Of a stretch of 49,810 nucleotides of DNA, positions 17,761-26,475 are shown one piece after another. Source of the DNA: an uncultured Proteiniphilum sp. (lineage in GTDB: Bacteria > Bacteroidota > Bacteroidia > Bacteroidales > Dysgonomonadaceae); the NCBI RefSeq assembly GCF_937873925.1, contig NZ_CALNAT010000252.1, forward strand, positions 1 through 49,810, in the 5' to 3' direction. Positions within the stretch are counted from its first letter, which is position 1; every line of letters starts with the position of its first letter. Position numbers and translations under genes: made by a program. The notes under the pieces were generated by a model. That model was not told where the DNA came from, searched no databases, and saw only the letters and a list, made by a program, of their open reading frames with translations.

Positions 17761-17809
17761 ATTCAAAATTCAAAATTCAAAATTCAAGATTTAAGATTCA
17801 AGATTTAAA
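17761..17809. repeat. Tandem heptamer array ATTYAAR
   Basis: Seven consecutive 7-bp units (ATTCAAA three times, then ATTCAAG, ATTTAAG, ATTCAAG, ATTTAAA) lie in the gap upstream of ovoA. More degenerate ATC/AAATC sequence follows to about 17830. The array sits where the ovoA 5' leader or promoter should be. Confidence 0.8.
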
Positions 17810-17838
17810 TCATCAAATCGTTAAATCATTTTTCACTA

Positions 17839-18486
17839 TTAATTTTTCACTTTTTTCCCCAGATATACCTTCTTCATCTCAAACTCCTCTCCGTCAGCGT
17901 TCAACTTCTTCTGTGAGATCCCGGCAATGGGTACGAACCCCAGCTTTTTGTAAAGCTCCACTGCGGGCCTGTTCTTCTCCCACACCCGGATCACTGCATA
18001 TGAATAGTCTTCCGAGACCTTTCGCAGCAGGCACTCCATCATCCGTGAAGCAATCCCCCTGCCCCGGTAATCGGCGTGTACCATCACTTCAGCGATATAG
18101 ACCGTCTGCCCGACCGGGATACCGGGACACTCCTCCACGGGAAAGTCCGGATCTCTCCTCAAGGGAAGGGATGCAAGCAATCCCACAAGCCAGTCGCCGA
18201 CAAACGCCATACAGCCGGATCCGTCGCGCAATACCCCGTCCAGCGTAACTTCCACCGTTTCGGGAGCGATATACTGGGCATACTCCCCGGTAGTAAAAGC
18301 ATGCAGATAAAGATCGATCAGCTTGCTTCTGAACTTGGGATAATTGAATTCATCCAATTCATATATCCTGATTACCTCTGTAGGACCTTCCATCCGGAGT
18401 TGTTTTAAATAACCGGCCGGAAAAGAGAATTCCCCGGCACGGAATGTACCGGTCCTCCTTTCGTGTGGACAATGCCCCAACGACAT
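17839..18486 (-). CDS. GNAT family N-acetyltransferase
   Basis: A protein of up to 215 residues with a GNAT fold in its C-terminal half: VYIAEVMVHADYRGRGIASRMMECLL is the acetyl-CoA binding motif A (the RGRGIAS is the pyrophosphate loop), and NRPAVELYKKLGFVPI is motif B. The N-terminal half is less conserved. Two starts are possible, the ATG at 18486 and an internal ATG at 18393 (MEGPTEVIRIYELDE); the second removes a Cys/Arg-rich stretch. The substrate is unknown. The last residues GKKVKN derive from an AT-rich repeat shared with the symporter tail. It lies 93 bp upstream of ovoA on the same strand, so the two may share a transcript. Confidence 0.82.
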   Translation of the reverse strand: MSLGHCPHERRTGTFRAGEFSFPAGYLKQLRMEGPTEVIRIYELDEFNYPKFRSKLIDLYLHAFTTGEYAQYIAPETVEVTLDGVLRDGSGCMAFVGDWLVGLLASLPLRRDPDFPVEECPGIPVGQTVYIAEVMVHADYRGRGIASRMMECLLRKVSEDYSYAVIRVWEKNRPAVELYKKLGFVPIAGISQKKLNADGEEFEMKKVYLGKKVKN

Positions 18487-18535
18487 CGTACCGGGTTTTG
18501 TTATTCAACAAATTAGAATGAGGGATGTTCAAAAA

Positions 18536-20299
18536 TCACCAGCCGCCAACCCTGCCGCCGCCGCCACCCATACCGGAAAAACCGCCGCCAAATGAACCGC
18601 TGCTCCAGTTTCCCCCTCCCGGGGAAGAGGATTTCGGCAGTGTGGCAGCATGACTCATCGTATTGGAGAGTGTGCTGTTGAGCATATGCCCGAAACCGGC
18701 AGGATTCACATAGGTACCCCCATACCATGCCGGACGGTAAGATTCAGGCTGTACGGAAGATGAGAGAAAGGTCTTCTCAAACTTCTCGCCCCATACTTTC
18801 TCCATATCCAGGGCAATCGCATAAGGAAGCAGTTGTTCAAAAACCGCAGGGGTCACGGAAGGGGGATTAAAAAACTGCAATCGTTTTTCTTCGGCAAAAC
18901 TCAGGTACATCTTCAATCCTTCTATGGAGGAGCGGTAATGCAGTTTTCGCTCCCCGGGGCGCACAATCAGCCATGCATATACCGGATAAGCGATCACCAA
19001 CAGCGGAAGGGTGATATGAAAAGCAATTCTATTCACCGGGAACTCCAGCAGACCGTTCTTCGCAAAACGGATAAGTAAAAAAGCATATGCAATCATCATG
19101 AGCCAGGGAATGATATGGAACTTCAGGTTGCGCCCCTCTCTCAACACTGCTCCATATTGATGATCCATGCTGTTATGGTAGGCGCGCACCATATCGGCAA
19201 TATCTTCATTATATTTCCCGTCCAGAGAGAAATCATTGCCTGAGGCGAACAGGTATTGCATCACGACCTGCTCTTCCGGCGGAAGCGCCTTGTCGCTTTC
19301 TTTCAGTCTGGTGAGCGAATAGCACCTGTCCCGCCGTATTCCGAACAAACCCGTCCTTTCGATCACCTCCTCTATGTAGATATAGCCCTTCACAGAAAGA
19401 TTTACTATGGAAGCGGTGATAAGGTCGTCCAGAAACCGCCCTTTGTACAGCATTCCCACACCCGCAGGAGAGAGTCCCTCCGGTGCTGCGAATTGGGGAA
19501 TAGCGACCGGCTTGGGCGGATCGATGCCGAATCTGCGCCAGGTGATACTATAATAAATGAACAGCGCCAGGATGATGATAAGGCTGATAACCGCCAGGCC
19601 ATATTTGTCGAAAAAGGTGAATTTCCGCGGTTGGGCGAACGGTGGTTGCCTCACCGCTCCTTTCGTGAAACCGACCGACAAGGTAAGCATTGCCTGCGGC
19701 GGCATATCGGCGGCGGTGATAAACAGAGAACCATTGTCCCTGCTTTCAGTCATGCAATTGCTTTCGGTCGACCCGTAAGCTCCGGTATAACAGCGGTAGC
19801 TCAGTATTTCCGCCTTTTCCGGCAAACGCACCACAGCGCTCACCGAATCAATGGTGCGGTCAGATTCGCCGTTCACGTTCCAGCTCAGCTCATCGTAATC
19901 GGCAAAAAAACCTACCTGTCCCGCCGTTTCATACACAATTTCATAGGAATAAAAGCCGGGCGACAGAAATATATCTTTCTCACCCACGTAAATCACCAGA
20001 TTTCCCTCCCTCGTCTCAGTGAAAAAGCCGGTCGGATTCCCATCCTGCAGTACCTCGGTCACGGCATATTCCATCTTTATCCGGCTTCCCTCCCTGTCGC
20101 GCCTTGTAAGGGGCAAAGAACGGGTAACTCCCCGTTTAAAGAGATCTCCTTTGGCGTAGATACGGATATTTTCACGCACGGTGATTATGCCCGAACTATC
20201 CACACTGATATCGGAATGAAACGTGTACACCTTTTCCTCCTGCGCAATCAGCGCTGCGAAAGAAAAAAACAGAATGAGGGAGGAGATGAGTGAGCGCAT
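18536..20299 (-). CDS. DUF2207 membrane protein with Gly-rich C-terminus
   Basis: A 587-residue protein with a signal peptide (residues 1-18, ending around LIAQEEK). An extracytoplasmic beta-rich DUF2207 domain (about 20-215) follows, then a membrane helix (about 228-250), a cytoplasmic part, two further helices (about 400-450) and a C-terminal tail SFGGGFSGMGGGGGRVGGW. This layout, including the Gly/Ser tail, is typical of DUF2207 (YciQ-like) proteins. The start codon overlaps the stop of lemA by one base, and the LemA-DUF2207 pair is a recurrent gene pair in bacteria. The biochemical role is not established; an envelope function is inferred. Confidence 0.88.
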   Translation of the reverse strand: MRSLISSLILFFSFAALIAQEEKVYTFHSDISVDSSGIITVRENIRIYAKGDLFKRGVTRSLPLTRRDREGSRIKMEYAVTEVLQDGNPTGFFTETREGNLVIYVGEKDIFLSPGFYSYEIVYETAGQVGFFADYDELSWNVNGESDRTIDSVSAVVRLPEKAEILSYRCYTGAYGSTESNCMTESRDNGSLFITAADMPPQAMLTLSVGFTKGAVRQPPFAQPRKFTFFDKYGLAVISLIIILALFIYYSITWRRFGIDPPKPVAIPQFAAPEGLSPAGVGMLYKGRFLDDLITASIVNLSVKGYIYIEEVIERTGLFGIRRDRCYSLTRLKESDKALPPEEQVVMQYLFASGNDFSLDGKYNEDIADMVRAYHNSMDHQYGAVLREGRNLKFHIIPWLMMIAYAFLLIRFAKNGLLEFPVNRIAFHITLPLLVIAYPVYAWLIVRPGERKLHYRSSIEGLKMYLSFAEEKRLQFFNPPSVTPAVFEQLLPYAIALDMEKVWGEKFEKTFLSSSVQPESYRPAWYGGTYVNPAGFGHMLNSTLSNTMSHAATLPKSSSPGGGNWSSGSFGGGFSGMGGGGGRVGGW

Positions 20300-20853
20300 C
20301 AGAATTGTATCCGGGGAACCTCTTTCTCAGCTTCGTTTTCGAGTTCGAAAAAGAGCGATTTGGTAAAGTTAAACATACCGGCTATGATGTTACTCGGGAA
20401 GGAATCGATCACGATATTTTTTTCCCGCACCGTCCCGTTATAATATCTTCTCGATTTCTCGATATCCGACTCAATCATGCTCAACTGATCCTGTAACTGC
20501 AGGAAGTTCTGGTTCGCCTTCAGTTCGGGATACTGCTCAGCTACAGCCAACAATCTGATCAACGCGGCATTCAGGCTGTTTTCGGCAGCTTCCTGCGATT
20601 TTACACCGGACGCCTGCATAGCGCTTGCACGCGCCTGCGTAACCCGTTCGAAGGTTTCTTTCTCGTGGGTGGCATACCCTTTTACGGTTTCCACCAGATT
20701 GGGAATAAGATCATGCCGTTTTTTCAACTGAACGTTGATGCCGCTCCATGCCTCTTCCACCATTGTACGTAGTTTTACCAGTCTGTTATAGATAGATACG
20801 CCGTAAAGAAGTACTATAACCCCCAGGGCAAGAATAAGTAATATGATTCCCAT
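20299..20853 (-). CDS. lemA: LemA family protein
   Basis: A 184-residue protein with one N-terminal membrane helix (GIILLILALGVIVLLYGVSI) and a long coiled-coil-like body. It carries the LemA signature YNRLVKLRTMVEEAWSGINVQLKKRHDLIPNLVETVKGYATHE region and, near the C-terminus, SRRYYNGTVREKN. LemA proteins have an extracytoplasmic helical bundle of unknown biochemical function. It is coupled to the DUF2207 gene. A perfect palindrome at 20896-20932 lies just upstream and probably carries the promoter or an operator. Confidence 0.93.
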   Translation of the reverse strand: MGIILLILALGVIVLLYGVSIYNRLVKLRTMVEEAWSGINVQLKKRHDLIPNLVETVKGYATHEKETFERVTQARASAMQASGVKSQEAAENSLNAALIRLLAVAEQYPELKANQNFLQLQDQLSMIESDIEKSRRYYNGTVREKNIVIDSFPSNIIAGMFNFTKSLFFELENEAEKEVPRIQF

Positions 20854-20895
20854 ATATTTACATTTTAATTGAATAGAAAACGGGTTAAAGATACA

Positions 20896-20932
20896 ATATA
20901 TTTGCTGTTCTGATAATGAACAGCAAATATAT
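20896..20932. promoter_or_regulatory. Perfect 15-bp inverted repeat with a -7 box in each arm
   Basis: ATATATTTGCTGTTC (20896-20910) and GAACAGCAAATATAT (20918-20932) are exact inverted repeats around a 7-base centre. Each arm contains TATATTTG, so a -7 element faces both ways. It lies 32 bp after the carboxyltransferase stop and 43 bp before the lemA ATG. It could be an operator for the lemA promoter, or an RNA hairpin that separates the two minus-strand genes; no T run follows on the minus strand. Confidence 0.6.
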
Positions 20933-20963
20933 TTTTCAGAACAGAGGGTTTGATCGTCCCGGA

Positions 20964-22862
20964 TCAGGCAATTTCTACCAGCGGCGTTCCTTCCATTACC
21001 ATATCCCCTTTTTTGACAAAGACATGGCGCACGGTCCCGGAAACCTCAGAAATGATATCGTTCTCCATTTTCATGGCCTCAAGCACGAGGATATTTTCTC
21101 CTCTTTCCACCCGATCCCCCTCTTTTACAATAATCTGCAGAATATTACCCGGCATCGGGCATCTTACATAATATCCTTTTGAATCTTCTGTGTGTGTATG
21201 CTCCGCCTGTGAATCCACTGTTTCCTGCGCCTGCGGGATCACTGTTCCTCCTTGTTTTGCCTCCCATTCTTTCCGGCGTTGGCCCTTCAGGAAATTTGCG
21301 GCGACACTGGGGAACAATTCAAGCAAAAGCAGTTCTTTTTCATCCTTTGCCAGGGGAATGCCTCCTGACTCCTCCAGCACCGGATTGTCCTGACGCTTGT
21401 AGGTGGAAGTATCGTAGGGGGTTTCTTCCCGTGTGCCGGCGATCTTCAGCCGGAATTCGGGATCCACCGGAACGGGAGTTCTCCCGTATTCCCCCTTTAC
21501 AAGGGAAACGAATTGATTGGACGGATTGGCGTACTTGGGGCGTCCGTTTTTCAGGTTCAACGCAGAGGCCACGGCTTGAGCGCCCACAATCTGGCTGGTA
21601 GGCGTTACCAGGGGAGGTAACCCCGCGTCGAGACGCACACTGGGGATCAGCTTCATTGCCTCCGGCAGGATATCGAGCGAATTGAACTGCTTCAACTGAG
21701 CAACCATGTTCGTGTACATTCCTCCGGGAATCTCGGCGTCCTTGACCTGCTCATCGGGTGCGGGAAAATGAAAATAAGCTTCAATCGCGTGGCAGGCATT
21801 CAACAAGGCGGCTTCGTCATTGCTTTTCGCTGCTTCAATAGCCAGATCAAACTCTTTGTCGATTTCGGCCGGAAGAATGTCAGTCAACGGATTGAACGGT
21901 TTCGGGAACTGTTTTACGGCGTCGTACGCCTCCAGTTCCTTGCGTATCCCAAGCAACTCCTCATTGATCCTGGCCACCGCCTCCATGTTCACATCCAGTT
22001 CAATGCCGAGTTTCCTGCAGAAAATATAAATCAATTCTATGGCCGGAGCAGCAGGGCCGCCGGCAAAGTTCCAGATAACGGTATCCACGATATCCACTCC
22101 GTGGATGATGGCAGCGAGTACGGCTCCCAATCCGAAACCGGGTGTACAGTGCGTATGGAAATCAATCGGCACATTCAGTTGTTCTTTAAACAGGGGTACC
22201 AACCTGGCTACCCGGGAGGGCGGTATCAGCCCGCTCATGTCTTTTATCGTGATCATATCGGCGCCCAGGGCAAGCATCTCTTTTGCCTTATCCACAAAGT
22301 ATTCATCCGTAAAAACAGGTTCATAGGCGGGTTTCACAGTTTCTTTTTTAGAAAACAAGCCGAACAATCCTCTTTTTTTATTTTCGGAGAGGGGTTCTTC
22401 ATCGTATTTCGGATCCACCGTATAGCAAACGGCACAATCGGCCATCCCCCCGTATTTCTTAATACACTCTACGCTCGACCTGATATTATCCACATCGTTC
22501 AAGGCGTCAAAAATACGCATGATATCCAATCCCGAAGCAACGGCGTTTTTAAAAAATCCGTCGATGATCTCGTCGGGGTAAGGAGCATATCCGTATAAAT
22601 TACGTCCGCGGGAAAGGGCGGTCAATTTGGAAATATTTCCGACCGCATGATGAATTTTCTCCAGCCTGTCCCAGGGGTTTTCATTCAGAAAACGCATTAC
22701 CGAATCGGGGACGGCGCCTCCCCACACTTCCATTGCATAAAAATTGGCCTCCTTATAATAGGGCAATACCCTGTCCACTTGCGATTGGTTCATTCGCGTG
22801 GCAAAAGCCGATTGCTGACCATCCCTCAACGTGAGGTCCCTGATCAAAAGTCTCCGTGTCAT
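20964..22862 (-). CDS. Biotin-dependent carboxyltransferase (oxaloacetate decarboxylase alpha / pyruvate carboxylase B type)
   Basis: A 632-residue protein with the carboxyltransferase TIM barrel at the N-terminus (RDLTLRDGQQS at 8-18, metal-binding histidines in DFHTHCTPGFG), a conserved helical domain (about 330-490) and a C-terminal biotinyl domain. Lys598 in LEAMKMEND is the biotin site. Such proteins move CO2 between oxaloacetate/pyruvate and biotin, in a sodium-pumping decarboxylase or a pyruvate carboxylase. Subunits beta and gamma, and the biotin carboxylase, are not adjacent, so the complex cannot be fixed. A lysine-rich insertion (NKKRGLFGLFSKKETVKP) interrupts the barrel after CAVCYTVDPKYDEEP. 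A well-formed promoter lies at 22998-23028. Confidence 0.9.
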   Translation of the reverse strand: MTRRLLIRDLTLRDGQQSAFATRMNQSQVDRVLPYYKEANFYAMEVWGGAVPDSVMRFLNENPWDRLEKIHHAVGNISKLTALSRGRNLYGYAPYPDEIIDGFFKNAVASGLDIMRIFDALNDVDNIRSSVECIKKYGGMADCAVCYTVDPKYDEEPLSENKKRGLFGLFSKKETVKPAYEPVFTDEYFVDKAKEMLALGADMITIKDMSGLIPPSRVARLVPLFKEQLNVPIDFHTHCTPGFGLGAVLAAIIHGVDIVDTVIWNFAGGPAAPAIELIYIFCRKLGIELDVNMEAVARINEELLGIRKELEAYDAVKQFPKPFNPLTDILPAEIDKEFDLAIEAAKSNDEAALLNACHAIEAYFHFPAPDEQVKDAEIPGGMYTNMVAQLKQFNSLDILPEAMKLIPSVRLDAGLPPLVTPTSQIVGAQAVASALNLKNGRPKYANPSNQFVSLVKGEYGRTPVPVDPEFRLKIAGTREETPYDTSTYKRQDNPVLEESGGIPLAKDEKELLLLELFPSVAANFLKGQRRKEWEAKQGGTVIPQAQETVDSQAEHTHTEDSKGYYVRCPMPGNILQIIVKEGDRVERGENILVLEAMKMENDIISEVSGTVRHVFVKKGDMVMEGTPLVEIA

Positions 22863-22997
22863 ACTTAAGTGGTTTTTACTTAATTAACTAGATTTTCCTT
22901 CACATTCGAATAATAACAACTTATTTTCAATTCAGTTGTAAAAAAACTATAAAACTTTCTCCCCCGGATTGGCTTATCGCAGGATCACCCGTTCTGA

Positions 22998-23028
22998 CAA
23001 ATCTATCGGAGAGTTAGCCTACCACAAA
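22998..23028 (-). promoter_or_regulatory. Promoter of the biotin carboxyltransferase gene
   Basis: On the minus strand TTTG (23028-23025), a 19-bp spacer and TAGATTTG (23005-22998) match the Bacteroidota consensus. The leader would be about 130 nt. A second -7-like box, TATCTTTG, overlaps the -33 element (23032-23025). Confidence 0.6.
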
Positions 23029-23093
23029 GATACGCTAAATTAGTTTATCCCCTCTGAATTGCGATAAATAAACGGAACTTCGGGAAAAAATCG

Positions 23094-23101
23094 TAAATTT
23101 G
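23094..23101 (+). promoter_or_regulatory. -7 element upstream of the tricorn-like gene
   Basis: TAAATTTG at 23094-23101 fits TAnnTTTG, 20 bp before the ATG at 23122, but I see no TTTG at the right distance upstream. Weak support. Confidence 0.35.
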
Positions 23102-23121
23102 ACCTTAAAAATAGTAAACTC

Positions 23122-26100
23122 ATGCGAAAACTGACCATTCTTCTCTTATCAAGCTTTTTTTTCCTGCAGGCGCCGGCAATGGATGACGCCAGGATGATGC
23201 GTTATCCCGACATCAACGGAAACCTCATCACCTTCGTCTATGCAGGCGATATCTGGACGGTGAACGCCGACGGCGGAGCCGCCAGGCGGATCACCTCACA
23301 TCCCGGCATCGAACTGTTCCCCAAGATCTCACCCGACGGCAAATGGATCGCCTTTTCAGCCGAATACTCCGGCAGCCGCCAGATATGGGTAATGCCCTCC
23401 GGGGGAGGTACGGCGCGGCAACTTACCTTCTATAACTCCATAGGAGAAATGCCGCCGCGGGGAGGGTTCGACAATGTGGTGCTCGACTGGACACCCGACA
23501 GCAAACAGATCCTCTTCCGGGCTAACCGCACAAGTTTCGGCGACCGGAACGGACGTTACTTTACCATCGGTATCGACGGCGGCTTTGAGGAACCGTTTCC
23601 CCTTGTCAACGGCGGATTTGCCACCTTTTCACCCGACGGGTCGCAACTCTGCTTTACACCGGTCGACCGTGAATTCCGTACCTGGAAACGCTATAAAGGC
23701 GGGCGCGCCACAGACCTGTGGACCTACGACCTGGTAAACAACCGTTCACAACAGATCACTCAATGGGCGGGTTCCGACCAATGGCCCGTATGGTACGGCG
23801 GCCATATCTTCTTCGCCTCCGACCGCGACACACGCCTCAATATCTGGCGCTATAACATGACCACCGGCGAGAACGAACAGATTACCCGCCATACCGATTT
23901 CGACGTGATGTGGCCTTCCGGGCATAACGGTAAACTGGTCTATGAAAACGGCGGTTACCTTTACGTGCTTGACCTGGCATCAGGCGACAGCCGCAGGATC
24001 ACCGTGAGCATTCATTACGACAATCCGAACCTGCAGTCTTACTTCAGGAATGTGAAGGATTTCATCGGCAGCTATACCCTCTCGCCCACCGGCAAGCGGG
24101 CACTCTTTGAAGCCCGCGGCGATATCTACAGTGTGCCGGTCGACAAAGGTGAAATACAAAACCTCACCAATACCCAGGGCGTGCGTGAGATCTCTCCCGC
24201 CTGGTCGCCCGACGGCAAGCAGATCGCCTATTACTCCGACGCTACCGGCGAGTATGAACTTTACCTCCTCGAAAATAAAGAGGGAGCAAAACCGCGGCAG
24301 ATCACCCGCGGCTCCGCAGCCTGGAAATATACCGCCGAATGGTCGCCCCGCAATACCCACCTCGTCTATAGCGACCGCACCATGAAACTGTGGCTTGTAG
24401 ATGTTTCCACGGGCCGGCAGGCCGCTATCGACGAGGCTACCGCCGAAGAGATCAGGGATTATGCCTTCTCTCCCGACGGCGACTGGATAGCCTACAGCAA
24501 ATCATCGCCTAACTACCAATCTGCCCTTTGGGCCTACCAGCTCTCCACCGGACGCAAGTACCAGCTTACTGACGCCTCTTTCTCCGACGGCAACCCGGTA
24601 TTCAGCCCTGACGGAAAGTTCCTCTTCTTCACCTCCAATCGCGACTTCAACCTCGCCTTCAGCAGTTTCGAGTTCGATTACCTTTACAACAACGCCACCC
24701 GCATTTACGCCCTCCCGCTACGCGACGACGGCACCACCCTTGCCCCCTATAAGGAAGACAAGGAGCCCTACGGCAACGAAAAAGAGGACAACGCGAAGAA
24801 AAATGAAAAGGACAGTACTGAGAAAGAGGACGGCAACGGCAAACCATCCTCCGGCGAAATGAAGGTGGAAATCGACTTAGATCACATCCGGAACCGCATT
24901 CAGGCATTACCCCTGCAGCCCGGCAACTACCACATCATCGGCGCCGTGGAAGAGGGACTCCTCTACGCCGAAGGGAACAAGATCATGCGCTATAATATCA
25001 ACGAAGAGAAAACCGAAGAGATCCTCAACGGCGCAGGCTACGGTATCCCGGCTGCCGACGGCAAATCGTTCATCTATCGCAAAGACGGTGATTACGGCGT
25101 GGCCAAAAACCAACCGGGACAAATCGCCGGCACCGGCATGATCAAACTGGACAACCTTACTATGAAGATCGATCCCCGCGCGGAATGGAACCAGATCTAT
25201 GCCGACGCTTTCCGTATCTTCCGCGACTACTTCTATGTCAATAACCTTCACGGCGTGGACTGGCAAGGTATCCAAAAAAATTACGGCGCATTGCTGCCCC
25301 ATGTACCCAGCCGGTTCGATCTTGACTATATCCTCAATGAAATAGTGAGCGAAACCAACACAGGCCATGCTTATGTGGACTGGGGCGATATTGCACGGGT
25401 TGACCGTATCCACGGGGGACTTCTGGGAGCGGAACTCGAAGCCGACCTCTCCGCCGGGCGCTACAGGATCAGGAAAATATACGCCGGTGAGAACTGGAAT
25501 GAAAGCAGACGCTCTCCCCTTACCGAGAGCGGGGTAAACGTGAAGGAAGGCGACTATATCATCCGTATCAACGGACAGGAGCTGACCACCGCCCGGAATC
25601 CCTATGAGCTGCTCGAAAACCTGGGAGGCCGCCATATCGAGCTGACCGTGAATAACAACCCCTCCGCTGCGGGAGCGAAAAGCTATACCGTCAAAACCAT
25701 CACCAGCGAGCAGGAACTCAGGTACATGGACTGGGTGAGTGAGCGCAGGGAAATGGTCGACCGCCTCTCGGGCGGTAAGGTCGGCTACATCCATGTACCC
25801 AACACCGCCGTCGAAGGCAACCGCGAACTCTTCAGGGGAATGTATGCCTACCACCACAAGGATGCCCTTATCATCGATGACCGGTACAACGGTGGCGGCT
25901 TCATCCCCGACAGGATGATCGACCTGCTTAACCGCCGTACCCTGGTCTACTGGCACCGCAACGGGCTGTCCCAACCCATGAAGACGCCCGGTATCGCACA
26001 CGACGGGCCCAAGGCCATGCTCATCAACGGCTATTCCTCCTCCGGCGGCGACGCCTTCCCCTACTTCTTCCGCAAGACCGGTGAAGGCAAACTTATCGGT

Positions 26101-26403
26101 ACGCGTACCTGGGGCGGACTGGTCGGTATATCCGGCAATGCCCGCCTGGTGGACGGCGGTTATATCTCCGTCCCCCGCTTCGGCATCTACGACAAAACCG
26201 GCGAATGGATCATCGAAGGCATCGGCGTCTATCCCGACATAGAGGTGGTCGACCGTCCCGAAGAACTGGCCAAAGGGAACGATCCTGCCATCGAGAAAGC
26301 GGTCGAAGTGCTGCTTGAAGAACTCAGGGCCAATCCCCGGCCATCAGTAACCGCACCCCAGCCGCCCGACCGATCCCAATGGATCGAAGTGGAAATTAAA
26401 TAA
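23122..26403 (+). CDS. Exported tricorn-like S41 peptidase
   Basis: A 1093-residue serine peptidase related to archaeal tricorn. After a signal peptide (about 1-19) come beta-propeller repeats of the WD40-like/PD40 type (SPDGKWIAFSAEY, SPDGSQLCF, SPAWSPDGKQIAYYSD, SPDGDWIAYSKS, SPDGKFLFFTSN). Next come an acidic low-complexity linker (about 545-575), a helical domain, a PDZ domain (about 770-860) and the S41 catalytic domain. Likely catalytic residues are His in NTGHAYVDW (about 748), Ser in GYSSSGGDAFPYFF (about 971) and Glu in IIEGIGVYPDIEV (about 1031). It probably degrades peptides in the periplasm. An antisense frame of 364 codons inside it is a codon-bias shadow. Confidence 0.93.
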   Translation: MRKLTILLLSSFFFLQAPAMDDARMMRYPDINGNLITFVYAGDIWTVNADGGAARRITSHPGIELFPKISPDGKWIAFSAEYSGSRQIWVMPSGGGTARQLTFYNSIGEMPPRGGFDNVVLDWTPDSKQILFRANRTSFGDRNGRYFTIGIDGGFEEPFPLVNGGFATFSPDGSQLCFTPVDREFRTWKRYKGGRATDLWTYDLVNNRSQQITQWAGSDQWPVWYGGHIFFASDRDTRLNIWRYNMTTGENEQITRHTDFDVMWPSGHNGKLVYENGGYLYVLDLASGDSRRITVSIHYDNPNLQSYFRNVKDFIGSYTLSPTGKRALFEARGDIYSVPVDKGEIQNLTNTQGVREISPAWSPDGKQIAYYSDATGEYELYLLENKEGAKPRQITRGSAAWKYTAEWSPRNTHLVYSDRTMKLWLVDVSTGRQAAIDEATAEEIRDYAFSPDGDWIAYSKSSPNYQSALWAYQLSTGRKYQLTDASFSDGNPVFSPDGKFLFFTSNRDFNLAFSSFEFDYLYNNATRIYALPLRDDGTTLAPYKEDKEPYGNEKEDNAKKNEKDSTEKEDGNGKPSSGEMKVEIDLDHIRNRIQALPLQPGNYHIIGAVEEGLLYAEGNKIMRYNINEEKTEEILNGAGYGIPAADGKSFIYRKDGDYGVAKNQPGQIAGTGMIKLDNLTMKIDPRAEWNQIYADAFRIFRDYFYVNNLHGVDWQGIQKNYGALLPHVPSRFDLDYILNEIVSETNTGHAYVDWGDIARVDRIHGGLLGAELEADLSAGRYRIRKIYAGENWNESRRSPLTESGVNVKEGDYIIRINGQELTTARNPYELLENLGGRHIELTVNNNPSAAGAKSYTVKTITSEQELRYMDWVSERREMVDRLSGGKVGYIHVPNTAVEGNRELFRGMYAYHHKDALIIDDRYNGGGFIPDRMIDLLNRRTLVYWHRNGLSQPMKTPGIAHDGPKAMLINGYSSSGGDAFPYFFRKTGEGKLIGTRTWGGLVGISGNARLVDGGYISVPRFGIYDKTGEWIIEGIGVYPDIEVVDRPEELAKGNDPAIEKAVEVLLEELRANPRPSVTAPQPPDRSQWIEVEIK

Positions 26404-26475
26404 TCCGGTGAACAATTGTAATTTACAGGTTGTTAAATAAAACAGGCAAATCGATCTAAAATAAATAACAGCCCT

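Noticed and set aside
19256..20293. 345-codon plus-strand frame opposite the DUF2207 gene
   Set aside because: Shadow frame; the minus-strand product has a signal peptide, DUF2207 domain and Gly-rich tail.
24907..26001. Long open frame of 364 codons on the minus strand inside the tricorn-like gene
   Set aside because: It is an antisense shadow of a G+C-rich coding sequence; the sense strand has clear domains and the antisense product resembles nothing.
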